This document shows, piece by piece, positions 1-6,138 of a DNA stretch of 7,826 bases. Within the stretch, counting starts at the first letter, position 1. Every line of letters begins with the position of its first letter. Origin of the DNA: Clostridiaceae bacterium. GTDB taxonomy: Bacteria; Bacillota; Clostridia; Oscillospirales; Acutalibacteraceae. The stretch spans positions 1-7,826 of the forward strand of contig JAEDHZ010000065.1 in the NCBI GenBank assembly GCA_016292705.1, written 5' to 3'. The notes below the pieces were generated by a model. It was not told the DNA's origin, did not search any database, and saw nothing but the letters and a program-made list of their open reading frames with translations. Both the position numbers and the translations under genes were made by a program.

Positions 1-31
1 TTCGCAAGTTTCAAAAGCCGTGCTTTTTCCG

Positions 32-1162
32 TCAATTATTATCATCTGAATCGTCCTCCATTTTGTTTTCATTGTCCTCCACTTTGTTCACACCAATGGT
101 GTCCCCTTTTTCCTCAGGCTGTTGAGCATCCTCTTTTTTATCAGGTCGGGCAACAATCTTTCCGTCACGAATAACAACGCCTTTTGCTTTCTTTTTAAGC
201 GCCTTTTTCTCGGCTCTGCGCTTTTCTGCTTCAAGCTCCTTTTCACTTTTCGGCGGGAAAAAGTCAATTCCCTCAATCGGCTTTGGATGCTTTGAAAACC
301 TGACATAAAGCACAATCAGCAAAACAAGGCAAACGAGCATCAAAGCAGCGGAAAGAGCCTGAGAAACTCTGATTGAAGTATTGGCGATATAGAGGCTGTC
401 CGAACGCATTCCCTCAACAACCATTCTTTCAAATCCGTACCACACGCCATAGCAAAGGAAAATCTGACCGCTGAATTTCCTGCACTTTTTCAAAATAATA
501 TACAACAAAAGGAAACCGAGCAGGCACCAGACCGACTCATAAAAGAATGTCGGATGAACATAGAGGTCATTGTCCGCAATATATTGCTTGACATTATCGA
601 CATTATCAAGTCCGAAATATGAAGCATTTCTTGAAATATACTCAGCGACGGTGTCGCTCATCATGCCCCAGTTTTTGTTTGTGATTGAACCGAAAGCTTC
701 CTGATTTGCATAATTGCCCCAACGGCCGATTCCCTGTCCGATCAGAAGACTCATGGAAATCAGATCAAGCAGATTGAAAAAATTGAGTTTTTCAAGCCTG
801 CAGACAATATACGCAGCAAGGATTCCTCCGATGATTCCGCCGTAGATTGCAAGTCCGCCCTCCCAGATCTTGAAAATATCAGTGAGGTGCTGACCGTAAT
901 AGTCCCATTTAAATGCAACATAGTATAGCCTTGCGCCAATGATTCCGGTGATTGTTCCGTAAAGCAGAACATCAATCATTTTGTCAAGATTGATCTTCCA
1001 TGTATAAGCAATTCTTCCGCCGAAAAGAACGGCAAGCAAAAAACCGAAAGCGATTATTGCGCCGTACCAGCGGACAGTGGTAAACCCGAGATCCAATGTA
1101 TTGGAAACCGAAAACTCTTTTGCAATTCCGGCGAACTTCACAATAACGGTCTGTGCTTCCAT
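32..1162 (-). CDS. lgt: Prolipoprotein diacylglyceryl transferase (Lgt) with a charged C-terminal extension
   Basis: This membrane enzyme transfers the diacylglyceryl group of phosphatidylglycerol to the lipobox cysteine of prolipoproteins, the first step of lipoprotein maturation. The 376-residue protein shows the family landmarks: RWYG (31-34), EGGLAIYGG (101-109), the signature GRWGNYANQEAFG (146-158) and YGFERMVVEGMR (242-252). By alignment with E. coli Lgt from memory, R147, N150, E155, G158, R246 and E250 match the key residues R143, N146, E151, G154, R239 and E243. Y107 sits where E. coli has H103. About seven membrane segments end near residue 289, where E. coli Lgt also roughly ends. 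Here about 85 more residues follow: Lys/Arg-rich at 306-328, then acidic to the end. I chose the ATG at 1162 because AAAGGAG lies nine bases upstream; the frame is open further upstream, but only inside the preceding transporter gene. It is the last gene of the operon, 14 bases after the AEC gene. The identification is secure. Confidence 0.96.
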   Translation of the reverse strand: MEAQTVIVKFAGIAKEFSVSNTLDLGFTTVRWYGAIIAFGFLLAVLFGGRIAYTWKINLDKMIDVLLYGTITGIIGARLYYVAFKWDYYGQHLTDIFKIWEGGLAIYGGIIGGILAAYIVCRLEKLNFFNLLDLISMSLLIGQGIGRWGNYANQEAFGSITNKNWGMMSDTVAEYISRNASYFGLDNVDNVKQYIADNDLYVHPTFFYESVWCLLGFLLLYIILKKCRKFSGQIFLCYGVWYGFERMVVEGMRSDSLYIANTSIRVSQALSAALMLVCLVLLIVLYVRFSKHPKPIEGIDFFPPKSEKELEAEKRRAEKKALKKKAKGVVIRDGKIVARPDKKEDAQQPEEKGDTIGVNKVEDNENKMEDDSDDNN

Positions 1163-1171
1163 AAGGTTCAT

Positions 1172-1179
1172 CTCCTTTA
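1172..1179 (-). promoter_or_regulatory. Shine-Dalgarno site of lgt, overlapping the upstream stop codon
   Basis: On the minus strand the sequence reads TAAAGGAG. The TAA ends the AEC transporter gene and its bases run directly into the AAAGGAG ribosome site for lgt. The site is nine bases before the ATG at 1162 and abuts another in-frame ATG at 1171, which is too close to be used. This sets the lgt start and suggests translational coupling of the two genes. Confidence 0.8.
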
Positions 1180-2103
1180 TATTGATTGGGCAATTGCAAT
1201 AATAACAGGCATGGTAATTATTGAGAAAAAGCTGACAAGCGCAACCGTTTTTGAGGCAAGACCGGCGTCCCGTCCGTATTTCGAGGCAAACATGAAGGTG
1301 TTGTTTGCCGAGGGTACGCAGGCTGTAATTGCGCAGGAAACAAGCAATGTTCCCGTAATGCCGCAAAGGCGATAGATTCCGATGCAAAGAAGCGGCATGA
1401 CAATCAGCTTCAAAAGCGCAGTAAGGTATATCTTTTTATCCGTAAACATTGTTTTGAGATCGGTGTTTGCAAGATAGGTTCCGAAAATCAGCATTGCAAT
1501 CGGAGTGTTCAGCTGCGCAAGATATGACATGGGCTGTTCGATGAGAGCGGGAAGCTCGACCCGAAGAAGAAACAGCGGCAGTCCGATAATCACGGATATT
1601 ATTCCGGGGTTTAGAACAAGCTTTTTGAAATTGAGCTTGAACTCATCCCGGCTCATGAGCTTTGCACCATGAATAAATGTGATTATGTTGAAAGCTATGA
1701 CGCCGTTTGCGCAATAAAAGACACCCTCATCGCCGAGTATCTCCGAAGCCAACGGAAGCGCCATGAATCCGACATTTCCGTATATTGAAGCATATTTATA
1801 CACCGGGTTTTCATCGTTCTTCTTCCTGAAAAACGGAATATTGAGCACAATCGCAATAAAATGCGTTGCAAACGCCAGAAGCAATGAAAGCAGAAACATC
1901 AGAAGATTCTGCTTTGTCAGCTCAATCCTTGTGAAAGAGCGCACAAGCATACACGGAACAACGATATAAAGCAAAAAGTCAACGAGCATTCTTGCCGCTT
2001 TTTCGGTAAAAAGCTTTGCTTTATCACAAACAAAACCGACAGCAACCATTATATACAGAATTGCAACCTGAGTTGCCGCCTGCTGAACATTATCAAGAAA
2101 CAA
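1177..2103 (-). CDS. AEC-family (auxin efflux carrier-like) transporter
   Basis: This 308-residue integral membrane protein has about ten hydrophobic segments, the usual size and layout of bacterial AEC permeases. Characterised bacterial relatives move malate, malonate or similar carboxylates (MleP, MdcF). Family landmarks are YGNVGFMALPLAS (108-120), NPGIISVIIGLP (165-176), TPIAMLIFGTYL (200-211) and the C-terminal stretch VPSANNTFMFASKYG (263-277) followed by ASKTVALVSFFS (283-294). The start is TTG at 2103, supported by AGGAG seven bases upstream. The first in-frame ATG (residue 20) would remove half of the first membrane helix. The start overlaps the end of the upstream membrane-protein gene by 11 bases, and the stop codon merges with the lgt ribosome site. 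Its position behind citrate synthase makes a carboxylate substrate plausible, but the substrate and direction are inference. Confidence 0.93.
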   Translation of the reverse strand: MFLDNVQQAATQVAILYIMVAVGFVCDKAKLFTEKAARMLVDFLLYIVVPCMLVRSFTRIELTKQNLLMFLLSLLLAFATHFIAIVLNIPFFRKKNDENPVYKYASIYGNVGFMALPLASEILGDEGVFYCANGVIAFNIITFIHGAKLMSRDEFKLNFKKLVLNPGIISVIIGLPLFLLRVELPALIEQPMSYLAQLNTPIAMLIFGTYLANTDLKTMFTDKKIYLTALLKLIVMPLLCIGIYRLCGITGTLLVSCAITACVPSANNTFMFASKYGRDAGLASKTVALVSFFSIITMPVIIAIAQSI

Positions 2104-3007
2104 TATTATTCTCCTCTTTTTCGCAAACAGAACCGCCGTTTTTCATGAGCAAAACAACAAGCATGACCGCAAAGACCGGGAAAGCAAGGTCAACAATGTA
2201 AAACGGATGATTGTCATTTATGTATGTTTCCTTTGAAACAATTGTGAAAATAAGCCTTGAAACGCTGATAACGGTTGCAACCAACGCCGCAGGCAGACCG
2301 AAGCCGGCAAGTCTCCACCTTGATTCGGTTGAATACACATTGCTTGAAACCTGAGCAAGAGCCATGAAGAACAAAACCATGAACGCACACATTGAAAGCT
2401 CAAGGAACAAATCCGAAACACGCAGGAAGCTTATTTTGCTGACAAAAAGATGAAGAAGTCTGCACGATGTCCAGCCAACTGGCATCAAAGCAGCCATCCG
2501 GTGACCCGATGCACTGCCGTCACCCTTTTTGAAGGAGAGGGAAAGTTCAATGAAGAATATGCCCGAAAGAACAGCAAAAACGCTCTGCAAAAGAAGCGGA
2601 ATCGCTCCGGAAATCATCAGACCCTTGAAAGCGGTTGAAGCTGTCTGGGGCTCTCCTGCTGCGGCAATGCTTTTGATAAAACTTGAAGCACCGTTGAAGA
2701 ACACGAAGAATGCATAAGCAAGTGTTACGGCAAACATTCCCGGACTTTTTTTGTTGAGAGCAACGGTCTTGCTGTCCGCTGAAACAAAGGACGCCACCGC
2801 AAGCAGAAAACAGGAAACAAAAAGCAAAACATAAAACAGCACAACCGGAAAACCGCTTTTTGTGTAAAAGCCCGTTGAGGCATCAATTGAAGTTTTGATT
2901 TGAACAAGCCTCATAACAGTCAGCAAAAGCGCCGAACCTGCGAATAGTGCAAGCGGCTGTGAATACCTGACTTTTGAATTGCTTTCTTTAATTTTCATTA
3001 TTGTCAT
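2093..3007 (-). CDS. Multi-spanning membrane protein of unknown function
   Basis: I do not recognise this 304-residue protein. It is strongly hydrophobic, with seven or eight likely membrane segments at roughly 18-36, 54-76, 90-112, 131-157, 172-190, 199-222, 233-255 and 268-288, and a short charged C-terminal tail (KEENNIVS). There is no signal peptide, cysteine motif or nucleotide-binding motif. Three of the segments end in a similar RL plus aliphatic residue: RLV at 33-35, RLL at 183-185 and RLI at 251-253. A further helix follows 15-20 residues later each time, which may reflect internal repetition. Two starts are possible: ATG at 3007, with GGGAG only three bases upstream, or ATG at 2998 (residue 4), with the same site 12 bases away. 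Either overlaps the end of citrate synthase, by 20 or 11 bases, and the 3' end overlaps the AEC gene by 11 bases. It is therefore certainly co-transcribed with both. Function could be transport, sensing or assembly; the sequence does not decide. Confidence 0.85.
   Translation of the reverse strand: MTIMKIKESNSKVRYSQPLALFAGSALLLTVMRLVQIKTSIDASTGFYTKSGFPVVLFYVLLFVSCFLLAVASFVSADSKTVALNKKSPGMFAVTLAYAFFVFFNGASSFIKSIAAAGEPQTASTAFKGLMISGAIPLLLQSVFAVLSGIFFIELSLSFKKGDGSASGHRMAALMPVGWTSCRLLHLFVSKISFLRVSDLFLELSMCAFMVLFFMALAQVSSNVYSTESRWRLAGFGLPAALVATVISVSRLIFTIVSKETYINDNHPFYIVDLAFPVFAVMLVVLLMKNGGSVCEKEENNIVS
2111..2115 (-). promoter_or_regulatory. Shine-Dalgarno site that fixes a TTG start for the AEC transporter
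   Basis: The minus strand reads GAGGAG, then AATAATA, then TTG. The AGGAG core is seven bases from the TTG at 2103, ideal spacing, and no ATG or GTG is placed as well. The site lies inside the coding sequence of the upstream gene. Confidence 0.8.
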
Positions 3008-4436
3008 CTTCTCCCTGAATAATGATTCTTTCCTCAGTCGGAATATATGCGGTCTGTGCGCTATAACCCTCTATTCTCTCTTCAATTGGAATGTACTTTT
3101 TCGGGATTGCAACGCTTTTGTATGCCGGTCTGATAATTCTGTTGCCGGTCAGAATCTCTTCCATTCTGTGAGCAGACCAGCCGACAATTCTTGCAGAGGC
3201 AAAAAGCGGTGTGTAGATGTCCTGAGGTATGCCGAGAATCTTATACACAAGTCCGGAATAAAGGTCAACATTTGCGCACAGCGGCTTTGTTGCGCCCTTT
3301 ACCTTTCTGAAAAGCTCCGGAGTGAATTTTTCAATCATTTCGATCAGACGGTATTCCTTTTCAAACTCTGTACCCTTTGAAAACTCCCCTGCTTTTCGCT
3401 TCAGAATAACGGCACGGGGATCTGAAATTGTGTAGACGGCATGACCCATTCCGTAAATCAGGCCCGTTCCGTCTCCCGCCTCCTTGCGTATTATCTTTTC
3501 AAGATATGCCTTAACCTGGTTTTCATCTGTGATATCCGAAACATTATTTTCGATTTCTTCAATCATTTTGCAGACCTTCAGGTTTGCTCCGCCGTGGCGG
3601 ACACCCTTGAGCGCACCTATGGCGGCTGAATAAGCAGAATATGAATCGGTTCCGGCAGATGAAAGAACACGGCAGGCAAAGGTTGAATTGTTGCCGCCGC
3701 CATGCTCGGCATGAAGCATAAGGCAGATGTCAAGAAGCTTAGCTTCGGCGTCAGTATATTTTCTGTCCGAACGGATTGAACGGAGAATTGATTCAGCGGT
3801 TGAAAGGTTCTGCTTTTCCGGGTGGAAGTAAAGACTCTTTCCGTAATACTTCAGCCTCTTGACCTGATATGCATAGCAGATCATCACCGGAAGCTGGGCA
3901 ATAATCTGAATACTCTGGCGCAAGACATTCTCCGGAGAGCGATCCTCAGGGTTTTCATCAAATGAATACAGCGCAAGCACACTGCGCGAAAGGTTGTTCA
4001 TAACATCGCTCGACGCATTTTTCATCATAACATCCTCAATGAATGTTTCCGGAAGCTCACGGCATACACCCAGGGCATTTTTGAAAAATGTGAGCTGGTT
4101 GCTTGTCGGGAGTGAACCGAAAAGCAGGAGATATGCAACCTCCTCAAAACCGAATCGATTCTCCCTTTCGCAAGCTTCAACAATGCTGTTGATATTAACA
4201 CCGCGATATTTCAGAACACCCTTTTTCGGAACACGCTCGCCGTCGTCAACATAGTAACCCTCAACGCAGCAGATCTTGGTCAGACCGGCCATTACGCCGG
4301 TTCCGTCGTGATTCCTCAGACCTCTTTTAACGCCGTACTTCCAAAAATCATCGGGGTTTATCTGACTCTTGCGTTCAATTTTTTCGCATATCTTTTCAAG
4401 GACCTCCGGAGAGATCGGATTAATTTTTTCGTGCAT
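2988..4436 (-). CDS. gltA: Citrate synthase (Si-type citrate/2-methylcitrate synthase family)
   Basis: This enzyme condenses acetyl-CoA with oxaloacetate to citrate in the cytoplasm, feeding 2-oxoglutarate and glutamate synthesis in organisms with a partial TCA cycle. The 482-residue protein has the catalytic and binding motifs in order: LHAEHGGGNNSTFACR (241-256), GALKGVRHGGAN (274-285) with active-site H281, GMGHAVYTISDPRA (329-342) with H332, NVDLYSGLVY (389-398) with D391, and FASARIVGWSAH (412-423) with substrate-binding R416. All catalytic residues are present. About 50 extra N-terminal residues precede the core, and the C-terminal tail carries a second copy of the YIPxEERI motif. I chose ATG at 4436 because GGGGG lies six bases upstream; an ATG six codons earlier (4454) has no ribosome site. 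It is the first gene of the operon, behind a clear promoter. The family also contains 2-methylcitrate synthases, but no propionate genes are nearby, so citrate synthase is preferred. Confidence 0.95.
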   Translation of the reverse strand: MHEKINPISPEVLEKICEKIERKSQINPDDFWKYGVKRGLRNHDGTGVMAGLTKICCVEGYYVDDGERVPKKGVLKYRGVNINSIVEACERENRFGFEEVAYLLLFGSLPTSNQLTFFKNALGVCRELPETFIEDVMMKNASSDVMNNLSRSVLALYSFDENPEDRSPENVLRQSIQIIAQLPVMICYAYQVKRLKYYGKSLYFHPEKQNLSTAESILRSIRSDRKYTDAEAKLLDICLMLHAEHGGGNNSTFACRVLSSAGTDSYSAYSAAIGALKGVRHGGANLKVCKMIEEIENNVSDITDENQVKAYLEKIIRKEAGDGTGLIYGMGHAVYTISDPRAVILKRKAGEFSKGTEFEKEYRLIEMIEKFTPELFRKVKGATKPLCANVDLYSGLVYKILGIPQDIYTPLFASARIVGWSAHRMEEILTGNRIIRPAYKSVAIPKKYIPIEERIEGYSAQTAYIPTEERIIIQGEDDNNEN

Positions 4437-4442
4437 TTTGTA

Positions 4443-4447
4443 CCCCC
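4443..4447 (-). promoter_or_regulatory. Ribosome binding site deciding the citrate synthase start
   Basis: On the minus strand GGGGG is followed by TACAAA and then the ATG at 4436. It is a non-standard G run but well spaced. The upstream ATG at 4454 is preceded only by A/T/C-rich sequence without purine-rich pairing, so the downstream start is preferred. Confidence 0.6.
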
Positions 4448-4466
4448 GTAACATACTGTTGTGTTA

Positions 4467-4495
4467 TTCAATGTAATTACCCTTTATTTTATAAC
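4467..4495 (+). promoter_or_regulatory. Weak candidate promoter for the SpoIID-like gene
   Basis: The plus strand has TTCAAT at 4467-4472, a 17-base spacer, and TATAAC at 4490-4495. The -10 box is good and the -35 box is poor (three of six). If the gene is truly sporulation-controlled, a sigma-E type promoter rather than a vegetative one would be expected, so this is only a possibility. Confidence 0.22.
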
Positions 4496-4514
4496 ATAGT
4501 AATAATAAAGTCAA
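4486..4514 (-). promoter_or_regulatory. Sigma-A-type promoter of the citrate synthase operon
   Basis: The minus strand has TTGACT at 4514-4509, a 17-base spacer, and TAAAAT at 4491-4486. Each box matches the vegetative consensus in five of six positions with ideal spacing. Transcription would begin near 4479, giving a leader of about 43 bases. The palindrome GTAATTAC (4473-4480) covers the predicted start point and could be an operator, although in A+T-rich DNA this may be chance. Confidence 0.75.
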
Positions 4515-4548
4515 TATAAATGTAACTTAAAAAAAGCGAGGCAAAAGA

Positions 4549-5544
4549 ATGAAGCTATATGTAATTCTTACAGTTTTTCTGACCATTGCGGCGGCTTTGT
4601 CCCCTCTTGTTGTTCTGAAACCGTCAAAGAAAGAAAACGAACCGGAATGCTCAACAACTTTAATCCAAGAAAAAGAACCGACCGAGTCAGTTTCAGAAGC
4701 CAAAGAAGAGACGATTAAAATTTTGCGGACAGGTTCCGGTAAAATCATTGAAAAAGAGATATTTGATTATGTTAAGGGAGCGGTCTGCGGAGAGATATCA
4801 CCGGAATATGAAAAGGAAGCCATAAAAGCGCAGGCAATCGTCTGCTATACATATGCGCTATGGCTGAAAAAGAATGCCGACCGTTCAGACCTTTCTGAAG
4901 CCGATATCTCTGACGATCCTTCAAGGTTCCAGAGCTATCTTGATGACAACGAGCTGAAGGACAAATGGGGCGAAAAATATGAGGAGTATTCAGAAAAAAT
5001 CAGCGAATGTGTCAGCGAGGTTGCCGGGCAATACCTCGGATACAACGGAGAGCCAGCAATGGCTTGCTTTCATGCAATTTCAACAGGAAAAACGGAAAGC
5101 GCAAAAAATGTCTGGGGAAATGATGTTCCATATCTGTGCAGTGTTACGGCAAACGGCGACCTGCTTTCACCTGATATCGACTCAACCGTTACGCTGAGTG
5201 AAGAACAATTCAGAAAATGCGCCGAAAAACTTGACGGAGTGAAGCTTCCTAAAAACAGCTCCAAGTGGATCGGGAAAACCAAAGCAACAAAATCCGGCTA
5301 TGTGACGGAAATATACATCGGCTCAAAAGCATTTTCCGGCAGTGATATCCGCAGCGCATTTTCGCTGAGAAGTCCCGCATTCACTGTTGAAAAAACGAAG
5401 GATGGCTTTGTTTTCAAAGTCAAAGGCTACGGACATCTTGTCGGCATGAGTCAGTATTCCGCAGATTACATGGCAAGACAGGGTGCAGATTACAAAACAA
5501 TACTGCTTCATTTCTTCAAGGGAACCGAAATAATGCAGTCATAA
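4549..5544 (+). CDS. spoIID: SpoIID/LytB-domain protein, probable stage II sporulation protein D
   Basis: SpoIID is a membrane-anchored lytic transglycosylase that cleaves denuded glycan strands while the mother cell engulfs the forespore. The 331-residue protein starts with an uncleaved-looking hydrophobic anchor (2-23), then a Glu/Lys/Ser-rich linker to about residue 60. The SpoIID domain follows: DYVKGAVCGEISPEYEKEA (73-91), where E82 aligns with the catalytic glutamate (E88 in B. subtilis, from memory); IKAQAIVCYTYALW (92-105); FHAISTGKTESAKNVWG (174-190) with PYLCSV (194-199); and the terminal GYGHLVGMSQYSA (293-305) with MARQGADYKTILLHFFKGTEI (308-328). The usual ART(Y/F) after KAQA is CYTY here, and GHGVGMSQ is GHLVGMSQ; both look like lineage drift. 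ATG at 4549 has GCGAGG seven bases upstream. The gene stands alone, divergent from the citrate synthase operon and convergent with the ABC operon. No SpoIIQ or SpoIIID gene is adjacent, so true SpoIID versus another SpoIID/LytB paralogue is not settled. Confidence 0.9.
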   Translation: MKLYVILTVFLTIAAALSPLVVLKPSKKENEPECSTTLIQEKEPTESVSEAKEETIKILRTGSGKIIEKEIFDYVKGAVCGEISPEYEKEAIKAQAIVCYTYALWLKKNADRSDLSEADISDDPSRFQSYLDDNELKDKWGEKYEEYSEKISECVSEVAGQYLGYNGEPAMACFHAISTGKTESAKNVWGNDVPYLCSVTANGDLLSPDIDSTVTLSEEQFRKCAEKLDGVKLPKNSSKWIGKTKATKSGYVTEIYIGSKAFSGSDIRSAFSLRSPAFTVEKTKDGFVFKVKGYGHLVGMSQYSADYMARQGADYKTILLHFFKGTEIMQS

Positions 5545-5580
5545 ATCAGGTCAGATCAGTGAAACAACCTGTAATAAAGT

Positions 5581-6138
5581 TCACAGTTCAACAGTCCGTG
5601 AGGCAAAGCTTTCAACCTCGGCCTCGTCATGACTTGTGAAAATTACTATGCGGTCTGAAAAATGTTCACGGATGAGTCCCATTATGTCCGTTTTCAACGC
5701 AAGGTCAAGACCTTTGAATGCTTCGTCAAGAATGAGAACATCCGGTTCAAACGCAACCGCCCGTGCAAGAGCAACACGGCGGCACATCCCGCCGGAAAGT
5801 TCAAAGGGGTATTTGTTCATGCTGTCACCGAGCGAAAAAGCACCCAGCCATTTTTCGGCGGTTTCCATATCCGAAACGGCTTTGACATTTTCAAAAGCTG
5901 TTTTCCATGGCAGCAACACATCAGACTGAAAAACCATACCGATTTTTTCAACTTCAAAAAGGTCAATCCTGCCGTTTTGTGGCTTTTCAAGACCGCAGAT
6001 GAGGCGCAGGAAAGTTGTTTTTCCCTTTCCGGATTCCCCTTTTATGCAGACTCGCTCGCCTTTTTCAAAGCAAGCCGAAAAACCGTTTATAATTTGTTTT
6101 TCATCATAAGCAAAGGAAAGGTTTTCAATTTCAATCAT
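5581..6138 (-). CDS. ABC transporter ATP-binding protein, short SsuB/TauB-like form
   Basis: This is the cytoplasmic ATPase that powers the neighbouring importer. In 185 residues it contains a complete set of motifs: Walker A GESGKGKTT (34-42), Q-loop VFQSD (69-73) followed by LLPW (76-79) as is usual in nitrate/sulfonate/taurine-type ATPases, signature LSGGMCRRVALARA (114-127), Walker B VLILDEAFKGLD (134-145) with catalytic E139, and switch histidine H170 in TSHDEAE. It is shorter than the usual 240-260 residues because it stops 15 residues after the switch histidine and has a brief helical domain. Nothing essential is missing. ATG at 6138 has AGGAA seven bases upstream and overlaps the permease stop codon as ATGA. 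It is the last gene of the importer operon. Confidence 0.95.
   Translation of the reverse strand: MIEIENLSFAYDEKQIINGFSACFEKGERVCIKGESGKGKTTFLRLICGLEKPQNGRIDLFEVEKIGMVFQSDVLLPWKTAFENVKAVSDMETAEKWLGAFSLGDSMNKYPFELSGGMCRRVALARAVAFEPDVLILDEAFKGLDLALKTDIMGLIREHFSDRIVIFTSHDEAEVESFASRTVEL

Larger units (their letters stand above)
4437..4548. other. Divergent intergenic control region
   Basis: This is the only sizeable non-coding stretch, 112 bases and much richer in A+T than the flanking genes. It holds the citrate synthase operon promoter and leader on the minus strand, and the ribosome site (GCGAGG, 4536-4541) of the SpoIID-like gene on the plus strand. Short inverted repeats (TGTTAT 4462-4467 with ATAACA 4491-4496; ATTAC 4476-4480 with GTAAT 4499-4503) surround the minus-strand -10 box and could bind a regulator, but each is only five or six bases. 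I see no riboswitch-like fold. Confidence 0.6.

Noticed and set aside
13..28. Small hairpin AAAAGC-CGT-GCTTTT just after the lgt stop
   Set aside because: The stem has only two G-C pairs, and on the lgt strand the T run is broken after four bases. It may be part of a terminator or of the next gene beyond the edge; not enough to call.
1163..1387. N-terminal extension of Lgt by 75 codons
   Set aside because: The extension is wholly inside the AEC transporter gene in another frame, is Cys/His/Arg-rich, and a good ribosome site marks the start at 1162.
2979..3380. A 133-codon plus-strand frame opposite the citrate synthase 3' end
   Set aside because: It is antisense to conserved citrate synthase coding sequence, and its composition fits a mirror frame.
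4455..4548. Riboswitch or leader attenuator before citrate synthase
   Set aside because: The leader is about 43 bases, A+T-rich, and shows no stable stem or T run.
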